DNA of 35,685 nt. It comes from Ruminococcus sp. CAG:254 (GTDB taxonomy: Bacteria > Bacillota > Clostridia > Oscillospirales > Ruminococcaceae). The notes beneath the pieces are model-generated. The model was not told the origin of the DNA. It saw only the letters and a list, made by a program, of their open reading frames with translations, and searched no databases. Shown here in pieces: positions 23,012-30,825 of this stretch (positions are counted from its first letter, which is position 1; each line of letters begins with the position of its first letter). The stretch spans positions 1-35,685 of the forward strand of contig HF997842.1 in assembly GCA_000433635.1 (NCBI GenBank), read 5' to 3'. The position numbers were made by a program, and so were the translations under genes.

Positions 23012-24355
23012 ATGGATGCAGATTATTTCAAGAAGTTGCAGGCAGTTCCGCCGTTTGCAGCGGCAGCAACGGCATTGCAAACAGGAGATTTATTTTCAGA
23101 TTTGACCGGAGCTGTGACCGCTCCGGTTTTATATAGTTATGTCTGGTGGTGCTTGCAGCAGGCAATCCACGACCAAGTGGACACGCTGTATTTTCTGGCA
23201 CGAGATGGACACATTCTCTATGAAATCGCAAAGCGGTTCTGTGAACAGTATGCGTTGCCGATTCACTGTCAATACCTTTATGTTTCTCGAATGGCACTGC
23301 GAATGCCAGCCTATCACCGCATGGGAGAAGCTGCGTATGATTTGCTGTTGGTACGGGGGGCAAATTTAACGCCTCGTCATGTGTTGGAACGGCTGGCACT
23401 TTCTGCGGAAGAACAGCAACAGGTTTATGCAGATTGTGCCATTCCGGCAGAAGATTGTGACAAGTCACTTTCTGTGCAGGCGTTTACTGCGTTGGCAGAA
23501 CAGCTGCGGAAAAGCAGCGTTTACCGGAATTTTGTACAGGAAAAATCACAGGCAGCCGAAACCGCTGCTATGGCTTATCTGGAACAGGCAGGCTTGCTGC
23601 GAGATGTCCGGATAGGCATTGTAGACAGCGGCTGGAATGGCTCAATGCAGAATTGCCTGATGACGTTGTTGGAGAAGGGAGCAGGAAAACCATTGCCCAA
23701 CCTGAAAGGCTATTATTTCGGGTTGTATACTGAGCCGAAACAGGGAACGTGGGAGGCATGGTATTTTGACCCGCTGACTCCTTTAAAAAAAGTCATTTGC
23801 TTTAATAATAATGTCTATGAGTGTATGTGTGCTGCACCGCATGGGACAACGATGGGCTATACAATCCAAGAAGATGGCAAGGCAGTTCCTATTTGTAAGC
23901 CGATGGGAGCAGTTGACCAGGCAAATGCAGCCCTCGCAGAACAGCAGGAGCGAATTTGTCTGGCATTTACAGAACGGGTTCTGCCGCAGGTTTCGTTTTC
24001 CGATTTTGCAGCGTTGCCACTCGCAGATGTAACAGAATCGCTGTTGCAGCGGCTCTTGTTTCGCCCAACAGCAGAAGAAGCACAGGCATTCGGGCAGTTT
24101 CAGTTCTGCGATGATATGGGTGAAATGTATGCGTTTCCGCTGGCATCTGCTGGACAGGAAGTAGCGTTGAAACAGGGGCTGTTGTCGCAGCATGTGTTAC
24201 AGCATTTTCACCATGTGGAATCGGTACAAGCAGAACCGTTTTGGGTGTATGGTTCATTGGCGTGCAGTCAAATCCGCAGAAAACGGTGGTATCACTGGAA
24301 TTTTGCCTGCTGGGATTGGATTCGGCACGCAGTCAACAGGAGGAGAGGACATTGA
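23012..24355 (+). CDS. COG5610-type HAD-like protein of surface-glycan loci
   Basis: A 447-residue protein. ATG at 23012 is seven bases after TTGGAGG; a GTG at 23006 is too close to that SD. Residues 58-75 carry TLYFLARDGHILYEIAKRF, with Asp65 in the ARDG element typical of this predicted HAD-superfamily group. A later GIVDSGWNGSMQNCL segment (about 205-220) is also conserved in proteins I recall from polysaccharide clusters. The biochemical role of the group is poorly defined, and hydrolase activity is only predicted. It overlaps the next gene (GT2) by four bases in a TTGA junction, so both are translated together. Confidence 0.65.
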   Translation: MDADYFKKLQAVPPFAAAATALQTGDLFSDLTGAVTAPVLYSYVWWCLQQAIHDQVDTLYFLARDGHILYEIAKRFCEQYALPIHCQYLYVSRMALRMPAYHRMGEAAYDLLLVRGANLTPRHVLERLALSAEEQQQVYADCAIPAEDCDKSLSVQAFTALAEQLRKSSVYRNFVQEKSQAAETAAMAYLEQAGLLRDVRIGIVDSGWNGSMQNCLMTLLEKGAGKPLPNLKGYYFGLYTEPKQGTWEAWYFDPLTPLKKVICFNNNVYECMCAAPHGTTMGYTIQEDGKAVPICKPMGAVDQANAALAEQQERICLAFTERVLPQVSFSDFAALPLADVTESLLQRLLFRPTAEEAQAFGQFQFCDDMGEMYAFPLASAGQEVALKQGLLSQHVLQHFHHVESVQAEPFWVYGSLACSQIRRKRWYHWNFACWDWIRHAVNRRRGH

Positions 24356-25155
24356 CAGAAGAAAAAAAGCCGCTCATTTCCGTATTGATGGGCGTTTATA
24401 ATTGTAAGGAACGCTCAATGTTGGAGCGTTCTGTGCGTTCGATTGTAGAACAGACTTATCCCAATTGGGAATTGATTTTGTGTGATGATGGCTCGACCAA
24501 TGCAGCTTTGCTCTGGATGCAGAACCTTGCTGCTCGGGACAGTCGGATTCGATTGCTGCAAAATGACCGCAATTTGGGTTTGGCTCGGACGTTGAACCGC
24601 TGTTTATCCGTGGCGAATGGGGCATATCTTGCACGGCAGGATGATGATGATATTTCAAAACCCGACCGTTTTGAAAAACAAATTGCCTATCTGGAATCAC
24701 ATGCGGATGTGGATTTCGTTGGCTCTAATTGTGATTTGTATACGCCGGATGGCGGTGTTTCCGGCTGCTGGAAACGACCGGAACGCCCTCGAAAGCAGGA
24801 TTTTTTGTTTAATTCGCCGTTTATACATGGTTCGATTCTATTTCGGCGACGGTGTTTTGAAAAAGTCAGCGGTTATCCGGTAATGGAGAAAATCGCTCGC
24901 TATGAGGACTATATGTTATTTATGCAGCTCTATGCAGCCGGCTTGCAGGGGGCAAATTTACAGGAATGTTTATACCAATATTATTTCGATAGTAAAACTC
25001 GCCGGATTCCGGTGCGGGAACGTTGGGATGAGGCAATTGTTCGCTGGAGAGGGTTTCATATGTTGAACCTGATGCCGAAAGGGTTGCCGTATATCGGAAA
25101 GCCGTTGATGCTGGCAATGCTTCCGCCGAAGCTGATTCATCATATGCATTCATAA
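24352..25155 (+). CDS. family 2 glycosyltransferase
   Basis: A 267-residue GT-A fold enzyme. It starts at TTG (24352) because AGGAGGAGAGG (24338-24348) is directly upstream and the preceding gene's TGA overlaps it; the longer open frame is inside that gene. Hallmarks are PLISVLMGVYNCKERSML, the nucleotide-binding LCDDGSTN (Asp45-Asp46), the metal-binding ARQDDDD (Asp97-100), and a later ED motif in ARYEDYMLF. It should transfer a sugar from a nucleotide sugar onto a cell-surface glycan. There is no terminal membrane anchor. The acceptor is unknown. Confidence 0.9.
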   Translation: MTEEKKPLISVLMGVYNCKERSMLERSVRSIVEQTYPNWELILCDDGSTNAALLWMQNLAARDSRIRLLQNDRNLGLARTLNRCLSVANGAYLARQDDDDISKPDRFEKQIAYLESHADVDFVGSNCDLYTPDGGVSGCWKRPERPRKQDFLFNSPFIHGSILFRRRCFEKVSGYPVMEKIARYEDYMLFMQLYAAGLQGANLQECLYQYYFDSKTRRIPVRERWDEAIVRWRGFHMLNLMPKGLPYIGKPLMLAMLPPKLIHHMHS

Positions 25156-25260
25156 TTTTTTCATATCCTAGGCTGATTTGTGGCGAAACGAAAAAATTCT
25201 TTTCAGGTGCTTTTCAGCTTCATTTCACAGGATGTACACAATCTTCCTCTATACTATAAC

Positions 25261-25412
25261 CATGCTCTGAAAGAGAGCATGTAACATCCTCTAAAGTGCT
25301 TTTGCATTTACCCCGGTGCAAAAGTATCATCCCCAATAATCCCTATATCATAGCAGTGAACGCCTCCACCCCGGGGCGTTTGCTGTTTATGAAACAATAT
25401 CTGAGGGTGCTA
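25261..25412. ncRNA. unassigned structured RNA-like element
   Basis: Perfect or near-perfect hairpins occur in close order: CATGCTCT/AGAGCATG (25261-25281), CTTTTGCA/TGCAAAAG (25299-25324), and a longer one around AACGCC/GGCGTT (25351-25389 including wobbles). CATCCTC (25285-25291) can pair with GAGGGTG (25403-25409), closing the last two into a multibranch fold. On the plus strand both inner loops contain ACCCCGG, and the strand between them contains ATCCCC and ATCCC. Either strand could be the functional one. I cannot match it to a known family. Confidence 0.4.
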
Positions 25413-25423
25413 AGTATTGACAT
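25343..25423 (-). CDS. possible 26-residue small ORF on the minus strand
   Basis: ATG at 25423 has a near-perfect SD, AAAGGAG (25437-25431), seven bases upstream, and reads MSILSTLRYCFINSKRPG followed by VEAFTAMI to TAG at 25345-25343. The frame after the stop reads on with a hydrophobic stretch (GLLGMILL). This is loosely reminiscent of short holin-like toxin peptides interrupted by a stop, but that is a weak resemblance. It overlaps the structured element, so it may equally be chance. Confidence 0.25.
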   Translation of the reverse strand: MSILSTLRYCFINSKRPGVEAFTAMI

Positions 25424-25454
25424 TTTACTACTCCTTTCAAATAAAATCTGCGTG

Positions 25455-25492
25455 AAAAAGAGCGTACCGATTGCTTTCGATACGCTCTTTTT
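25455..25492. terminator. strong bidirectional terminator-like hairpin
   Basis: AAAAAGAGCGTA (25455-25466) pairs perfectly with TACGCTCTTTTT (25481-25492), giving a T-run on both strands. It would end a plus-strand transcript from the element at 25261-25412, and isolates it from the next gene. Confidence 0.75.
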
Positions 25493-25553
25493 CCATGTCT
25501 GTTTCTGTCTGCATGCAGACTAAAGAATATTTTTCAGAGAGAACAATTATACC

Positions 25554-25582
25554 TTGCTTTTTTGAATGGTTTGTGTTATACT
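25554..25582 (+). promoter_or_regulatory. promoter of the UDP-sugar pyrophosphorylase
   Basis: TTGCTT (25554-25559), 17 bases, TATACT (25577-25582), with TGT before the -10. A perfect 14-base palindrome GTCTGCATGCAGAC lies upstream at 25507-25520. Confidence 0.7.
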
Positions 25583-25661
25583 AAAGCTACTACAAATTTT
25601 ACGGAAATTGTGAAAATTGTAAGAATATGGAATATCAAATACAGTAAGAAAGGATTATACG

Positions 25662-26888
25662 ATGATGCAATATCAAGAGGCTTACAATCGACTGGAACAA
25701 TATGGACAGACCCATCTGCTTCGTTACTATGACACACTTTCAGCAGCAGAACAGGCAGCGTTGCTGCAACAGATTTCAGAGATGGATTTTTCCGTTCTGG
25801 AACGGGCTGCACACGAAGAAGCACCAAAGGGTAAGATTGAACCGTTGGGAGCTTGTACGATTTCGGAGATTGCGGAAAAGCAGGATACCTATCGGAAAAT
25901 TGGTCTGGAAGCCATCCGCAAGGGCAGTGTAGGGGCTGTTTTGTTGGCAGGCGGTCAGGGCAGCCGGCTGGGCTGTAATGGCCCAAAAGGTGTGTTCCAG
26001 ATCGGTATCAACAACGATTTGACGATTTTTGAATGTCTGTTCCGGAATCTGATGGACGTGACCGAACAGGCAGGTGTTCCTGTTCCGCTGTTTATCATGA
26101 CCAGCGAAACCAATGATGCAGAAACCAGAGCATTTTTAGCAGAAAAGCAGTATTTCGGCTATCCGGAATCTTCTGTGCATTTCTTCGTGCAGGAAATGGC
26201 TCCGGTTGTGGACAAGGATGGAAAAATTTTGCTGGAAACGAAGAGCAGAATTGCAGTTTCCCCGAATGGAAACGGCGGCTGGTTCTCATCCATGCAGCAT
26301 GCAGGTCTATTGAATGTGCTGAAAGAACAGAACATTGAATGGCTGAACGTGTTCGCTGTGGACAACGTTTTGCAGAGAATGGCAGACCCTTGCTTTATCG
26401 GGGCAACGATTGCCGCAAACTGCACGTCTGGCAGCAAGGTTGTTGCAAAGGCAAGCCCAGATGAAAAGGTTGGTGTGCTGTGTCTGGAAGATGGAAAGCC
26501 GTCAATCGTAGAATATTTTGAAATGACTGATGATATGCGGAATTTGCGGGAGGCAGATGGCACATTGACTTATCGGTATGGTGTTATCCTGAATTATCTG
26601 TTCCGAGTGGATCAGCTCTGTAAGACGTTGGATTGCAGCTTGCCGCTGCATCGGGCATTCAAGAAGGTTGCTTGCCTGACAGCGGATGGCACAGCAACCG
26701 TCAAGCCAGAACAGCCGAACGGCTATAAGCTGGAAACTTTGGTGCTGGATATGGTACATATGCAGGAAAACTGCCTGCTGTATGAAGTAGAACGGGAAAA
26801 GGAATTTGCACCGGTGAAAAATGCAACGGGTGTGGATTCTGTGGATACCGCACGGGCACTGTTGAAACAAAATGGCGTTGCACTGTAA
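25662..26888 (+). CDS. UDPGP-family UDP-sugar pyrophosphorylase
   Basis: A 408-residue enzyme of the UDP-glucose / UDP-N-acetylglucosamine pyrophosphorylase (AGX-like) family. The nucleotide-binding signature is VLLAGGQGSRLGCNGPKG (about 93-110), followed by PLFIMTSETND and VFAVDNVLQRMADP (the DN metal-contact region), and a C-terminal PNGYKLETLVLDMV. It would make a UDP-activated hexose or HexNAc from the sugar-1-phosphate. Two adjacent ATGs (25662, 25665) follow AGAAAGG, and either could start. Single-gene unit. It may supply the nearby glycosyltransferase, which is inference from proximity. Exact sugar specificity is not decided by sequence. Confidence 0.85.
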   Translation: MMQYQEAYNRLEQYGQTHLLRYYDTLSAAEQAALLQQISEMDFSVLERAAHEEAPKGKIEPLGACTISEIAEKQDTYRKIGLEAIRKGSVGAVLLAGGQGSRLGCNGPKGVFQIGINNDLTIFECLFRNLMDVTEQAGVPVPLFIMTSETNDAETRAFLAEKQYFGYPESSVHFFVQEMAPVVDKDGKILLETKSRIAVSPNGNGGWFSSMQHAGLLNVLKEQNIEWLNVFAVDNVLQRMADPCFIGATIAANCTSGSKVVAKASPDEKVGVLCLEDGKPSIVEYFEMTDDMRNLREADGTLTYRYGVILNYLFRVDQLCKTLDCSLPLHRAFKKVACLTADGTATVKPEQPNGYKLETLVLDMVHMQENCLLYEVEREKEFAPVKNATGVDSVDTARALLKQNGVAL

Positions 26889-26910
26889 GCAAATATTGTT
26901 GAAATAAGAG

Positions 26911-26962
26911 AAAAAAGACGGCATACAGGGAAGAGGCTCTCTGCATGTCGTCTTTTTGTTTT
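26911..26962. terminator. bidirectional terminator between convergent genes
   Basis: AAAAAGACGGCATACAG pairs with CTGCATGTCGTCTTTTT (two wobble pairs) and continues into TGTTTTTT. It also serves the minus-strand acetyltransferase unit. Confidence 0.85.
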
Positions 26963-27583
26963 TTATTCCCTTGGCAAGGTGTCCCAGTCAATTTTTCGGT
27001 TCTTGAAATAATAAACACGGTCGTGTTCGCTGACTTCTCGAACCACTCGGCAGGGATTTCCAACTGCTACCACGTTGGACGGCAAGTCTTTCGTGACAAC
27101 ACTGCCTGCACCAACAACGACTTGGTCGCCAATGGTAACGCCCGGCAAAATAATTGCACCTGCTCCAATCCAGCAATTTTTCCCAATGTGAACAGGCATA
27201 TTATATTGATAAACAGTTTCTCGGAGTTCCGGAAGAATCGGATGTCCAGCCGTTGCAACAATGACACCCGGTGCAAACATCGTATAATCACCAACATAAA
27301 TATGTCCGTCATCGACCATTGTTAGGTTGAAATTGGCATAGACATTTTTCCCGAAGTGTACATGCTTTCCGCCGAAATTTGCATGAAACGGCGGTTCAAT
27401 ATAACAGTTTTCTCCGATTTCTGCGAACATCTGCTTTAAAAGCTGATTTCGCTTTTCCTGTTCAGAAGGGCGGGTCTGGTTGAATGTATAGAGCAGTTCC
27501 AGACAAGCATTCTGTTCCTCTGTGATGGCGGCATCATTGGGCAGGTATAAGTCACCTGTAAACATGCGGTCTTTGTTTTCCAT
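26963..27583 (-). CDS. sugar O-acetyltransferase (LacA/Maa type)
   Basis: A 206-residue left-handed beta-helix acetyltransferase. The N-terminal mac domain is recognisable (MFTGDLYLPNDAAITEEQ), and the hexapeptide-repeat domain contains YIEPPFHANFGGKHVHFG, the catalytic His in TAGHPILPE, and CWIGAGAIILPGVTIGDQ. It would acetylate a galactoside, maltose-like sugar or other glycan from acetyl-CoA in the cytosol. It lies 23 bases after the RNA methyltransferase gene and uses AGAGGGA as SD, so it is the last gene of the regulator-kinase unit. Confidence 0.92.
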   Translation of the reverse strand: MENKDRMFTGDLYLPNDAAITEEQNACLELLYTFNQTRPSEQEKRNQLLKQMFAEIGENCYIEPPFHANFGGKHVHFGKNVYANFNLTMVDDGHIYVGDYTMFAPGVIVATAGHPILPELRETVYQYNMPVHIGKNCWIGAGAIILPGVTIGDQVVVGAGSVVTKDLPSNVVAVGNPCRVVREVSEHDRVYYFKNRKIDWDTLPRE

Positions 27584-27606
27584 CGCAAATCCCTCTTTCT
27601 TTGCAA

Positions 27607-28539
27607 TTATCCGTTGGCTTTTTTCCGCAGCTTTGCAACAAAAAAGCCTTCATATTGGGCATCTGGGCAGACACACAGCGTTTCTGCAAATCGACTTGGC
27701 AGCAGTGGCAGCGTTTCCATGCCGGAGAATGCAATGGGCAGCAGTTCCACTTGTCCGGTCTTTAAAATCGCTGCAACCTGTTCTTCGTTTTCTTCCGGCA
27801 GGATGGAGCAGGTGGAATAGACCATTTCCTGATTTTTTTTCAGCAGAGATATTGCTTTTTTCAGCAGGGCACGCTGTGCCTTGACTGTTTTTTGCACCAA
27901 AGCCGGAGAGAAATTTTGCAGACCTGCTCCGGTGTGCAGGGAAAGCGTTCCGCTGCCGCTGCATGGAGCATCCAGCAAAATCCGGTCAAAAGAAAAGTAT
28001 GGGCTGAGGCGGCGTGCATCCGTTATGGAAACCGTCACCCGCTTTGCACCCTGCTTTTCCACGTTGTACTTGAGTTTTTCTGCCCGAATGGCATGCAGTT
28101 CACACGCCATGATATTGGCTTGATTCTGGGTCATGGCTGCCATTTGAGTGGTTTTTCCGCCAGGAGCAGCCGTCATGTCTAAAATTTCCTGTTTGGGCTG
28201 CGGCTGCAACACAATCGGCGGCAGCATCGAGGAAAGACTTTGCAGGTAGATTTCCCCGTTTTCATAGCAGGACAAGGCTTGCAGCTGTGCTTCTGTGGTG
28301 GAATCCGTACAGAAAAAGGCAGTTTCACTCCATGCAACCGGAGTAGTGGCAATGCCAGCGGTTTGCAGCTGTTCCAGTACTGCCGGAGCGGTTGCTTTCA
28401 GCGTGTTGACCCGAAACGACACGGCACGCTGTGCCGCATAACCAGCACAAATGCGGTCGGTCTGCTCCTGCGAATAGCAGGCGGAGAGCCGTTCCAGCAA
28501 ATATGACGGAAGCGTGGGAACATTATTCAGATTTGGCAT
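27607..28539 (-). CDS. NOL1/NOP2/Sun-type rRNA (cytosine-5) methyltransferase
   Basis: A 310-residue SAM-dependent RNA m5C methyltransferase. ATG at 28539 has SD AAAGGAG seven bases away; the longer open frame upstream lies inside the kinase gene. Features are SYLLERLSACY, an N-terminal RNA-contact region with FRVNTLKAT, the SAM-binding DMTAAPGGKTTQMA, motif IV DAPCSGSGT with its Cys, and motif VI STCSILPEENE with the second Cys. It is shorter than RsmB and lacks a clear NusB-like domain, so it is closest to RsmF-type enzymes. It overlaps the 3' end of the kinase gene by 17 bases, implying coupling. Confidence 0.9.
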   Translation of the reverse strand: MPNLNNVPTLPSYLLERLSACYSQEQTDRICAGYAAQRAVSFRVNTLKATAPAVLEQLQTAGIATTPVAWSETAFFCTDSTTEAQLQALSCYENGEIYLQSLSSMLPPIVLQPQPKQEILDMTAAPGGKTTQMAAMTQNQANIMACELHAIRAEKLKYNVEKQGAKRVTVSITDARRLSPYFSFDRILLDAPCSGSGTLSLHTGAGLQNFSPALVQKTVKAQRALLKKAISLLKKNQEMVYSTCSILPEENEEQVAAILKTGQVELLPIAFSGMETLPLLPSRFAETLCVCPDAQYEGFFVAKLRKKANG

Positions 28540-30022
28540 GGTCGACTCCTTTTTTGGATTCTGTTGGTGCAATCGCAGGCGGTGCTTCTGGGGCAGGTTG
28601 TTGGTCGGTTCGGATGGCAAACCAGAACGTAGAACCTTCTCCCAACTTGCTGTTGACACCGTAGTCATAGTTGTGCAGCTTTAAAATGGCTTTAACGATT
28701 GACAGCCCTAACCCTGTTCCAACCACTTCTCGTTTGTGATTTTCAGAGCGGTAATACTTGTCGAAAATCAGCTTGATTTTATCCTCTTCAATGCCATCGC
28801 CTGTATCTCGCACTTCAATTCGGACACAATTCGGCTGGTTGACTTGTCGCAAAAAGACTTGCTTGTCTTCCTTGGATGTGTAGTTAATGGCGTTGTTGAT
28901 GAGGTTGCAGATAACTCGTTCAATTGCTCCGGCATCGCAGCAAACCATCCGGGAAGCATCTGGCGTGAAATGAAGATGATACCCCATCTGTTCAGAAATG
29001 CCCTGATAGCGGTTTGCAATTTCCGTCAGCCGCTGGGAGATGTCGAACGTGGTAAATTCCAGCTTTTTCGTGCCGCTTTCCAGCTTGGACAAATCCAACA
29101 TATCGTTGACCAGCAGGGAAAGCCGGTCGGTTTCCTCAATGATCACTTGCAAATGTTTGGCTCGTTTCTCCGGATTGTTGCCGGACAAATCCCGAATCAT
29201 TTCTGCATACGCTTTCATCATGGTCAGCGGTGTTCGCATATCATGGGACACATTTGCAATTAAATCTCGCTGCATTTCGTCTGTGCGAGAGAGTTCATGT
29301 TCGGCATAGGTCAATGCCTCCGCCAGTTCGTCCACTTCTGCACAGCCGCCGCCCTCGAATTTTGTTTCATAGTCGCCATGAGCCAGCCGCTTTGCGGAAC
29401 GAGTCAGGCGAGTGATGGGAACGCCGATATGCGTTGCTGCTAAGAACGACAGAACGCAGCCGAAAAACGCCATTGCAATGGTAATAATCATCGTTTGCCG
29501 CTGTAAAATAGAAACCGTAGACTGTACTGGCACTAAGCGGGAATTTAATAGCAGATAGCCGACTGTTTCATTGGTTTCGCTGTCCAGAATCCAGTTGCCA
29601 TAAACAACCGTCTGGGTTTGCAGCTGTTCATTGTAGATAGAACGGCAGATATAACCGTTGTCGCTGCGTTTCAAGTCCATCAAGAAGAAATAAACGTCCT
29701 GGTCGTTGTGGAGCAGGCATTTCTGTGCAGAAACGCAGTGCTGATAGGTTTCTTCGCCGTCTGTGTTCAGGATAGAAATGCACATTTCGTTTCGCATTGC
29801 CTGGTCTTCGGCAATGTCGGAAAAGTTATCCAGTCGGCAGGATTGCGTGAGAATTTTTGCAGATTTTGCAATATCTGCAATTTTAAACGCCTCATAAAAG
29901 CGTTCTAAAAAGACCACCTGCAAAATCCACATCAGGATGAAGACAATGCAGACAAACATCATAAAAAATAGCCAGATTTTTACACGGATGGTCAAATTCC
30001 GTTCCATCTGGAGATTAGGCAT
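28523..30022 (-). CDS. membrane sensor histidine kinase
   Basis: About 499 residues. The first helix (IWLFFMMFVCIVFILMWIL) and the second (TMIITIAMAFFGCVLSFLAA) flank an extracytoplasmic sensor of roughly 120 residues. A HAMP segment follows (PITRLTRSAKRLAHGDYE), then the phosphoacceptor NVSHDMRTPLTMMKAYAEM, N-box NLINNAINYTS, G1 DTGDGIEED, F-box FDKYYRSE and G2 GTGLGLSI. It phosphorylates the preceding regulator. The start is uncertain: ATG 30022 overlaps the regulator's stop (ATGCCTAA), while ATG 30007 is also possible; neither has a strong SD. Stimulus unknown. Confidence 0.9.
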   Translation of the reverse strand: MPNLQMERNLTIRVKIWLFFMMFVCIVFILMWILQVVFLERFYEAFKIADIAKSAKILTQSCRLDNFSDIAEDQAMRNEMCISILNTDGEETYQHCVSAQKCLLHNDQDVYFFLMDLKRSDNGYICRSIYNEQLQTQTVVYGNWILDSETNETVGYLLLNSRLVPVQSTVSILQRQTMIITIAMAFFGCVLSFLAATHIGVPITRLTRSAKRLAHGDYETKFEGGGCAEVDELAEALTYAEHELSRTDEMQRDLIANVSHDMRTPLTMMKAYAEMIRDLSGNNPEKRAKHLQVIIEETDRLSLLVNDMLDLSKLESGTKKLEFTTFDISQRLTEIANRYQGISEQMGYHLHFTPDASRMVCCDAGAIERVICNLINNAINYTSKEDKQVFLRQVNQPNCVRIEVRDTGDGIEEDKIKLIFDKYYRSENHKREVVGTGLGLSIVKAILKLHNYDYGVNSKLGEGSTFWFAIRTDQQPAPEAPPAIAPTESKKGVDHAKSE

Positions 30023-30695
30023 CCGGATCAAACTTATATCCCATTCCTCTCAAGGTCACGATGAATTTTCGATATACCCCAAGACTGCCACGCAGCATTT
30101 TAATGTGTGTATCGACAGTGCGGTCATCTCCAAAGAAATCATATCCCCAAACCGCTTCGAGCAGTTTATCTCTCGAAAGTGCCAATCCCTTATTCTTTAC
30201 CAGATAGAACAGCAGGTCGTATTCTTTTGGTGTCATGGTTGCCCGCTGTCCGTCCACATAGACTTCTCGACCAGCAAGGTCGATTTCCAATCCTTCAAAT
30301 TTCAGCCGCTGGTCAGAAACCTGCTCTGCGGTGGCGTGATGCCGATTCAGAACAGCTTTGACTCTTGCCATCAGTTCTTTCGGAGAGAATGGCTTGACCA
30401 CATAGTCATCAATGCCCAGTTCAAAGCCAAACAGTTTGTCATATTCTTCTCCACGAGCGGAAAGCATAATGACAGGAATGTTTTTCCGCTTCTTGATTTC
30501 CTTGCAGGCGGAAAAGCCGTCCAATCTTGGCATCATAACATCCATAATAATCAGGTCAAAGTCCTGTTCCCGACAGAGGGCAACGGCTTCCATGCCATTT
30601 TCCGCCTCTGTCACTTCATATTCTTCAAACTCAGCATATTCCCGAACGACGTTCCGGATATTTGCTTCATCATCGACTACCAGCAAACGATACAT
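30015..30695 (-). CDS. OmpR/PhoB-family response regulator
   Basis: A 226-residue two-domain regulator. The receiver has the acidic pair Asp8-Asp9 (LLVVDDE), phosphoacceptor Asp52 (IIMDVMMPRLDG) and the Lys of VVKPFSP. The winged-helix DNA-binding domain (about 128-224) shows MTPKEYDLLFYLV and the recognition region RTVDTHIKMLRGSL, ending GMGYKF. SD AAAGGAGG is well spaced. It is the first gene of a tight four-gene series with the kinase, RNA methyltransferase and acetyltransferase. No promoter fits in the 30 bases between its SD and the pyrG terminator, so its promoter may overlap or lie before that terminator. Confidence 0.95.
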   Translation of the reverse strand: MYRLLVVDDEANIRNVVREYAEFEEYEVTEAENGMEAVALCREQDFDLIIMDVMMPRLDGFSACKEIKKRKNIPVIMLSARGEEYDKLFGFELGIDDYVVKPFSPKELMARVKAVLNRHHATAEQVSDQRLKFEGLEIDLAGREVYVDGQRATMTPKEYDLLFYLVKNKGLALSRDKLLEAVWGYDFFGDDRTVDTHIKMLRGSLGVYRKFIVTLRGMGYKFDPDA

Positions 30696-30725
30696 TTGTA
30701 TCTTGCCTCCTTTCTGTTTCTACGC

Positions 30726-30754
30726 AAAAACCGCCCGAAAATCGGACGGTTTTT
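30726..30754 (-). terminator. terminator after pyrG
   Basis: AAAAACCGCCCGA pairs with TCGGACGGTTTTT around AAA, with one G-U pair, and has T-runs on both sides. On the minus strand it lies between pyrG and the response regulator. Confidence 0.8.
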
Positions 30755-30825
30755 GATTTTTTGCAGAGAATCGCTGCACATCTATTTTGCCGCTGCTGCA
30801 AAAAGAAATTGCCGCCTTTGCGAAA

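Noticed and set aside
25282..25412. 6S RNA as a firm call
   Set aside because: The closing stem and a side hairpin are suggestive, but the fold is only about 130 bases, shorter than typical 6S RNA, and the sequence cores do not match well.
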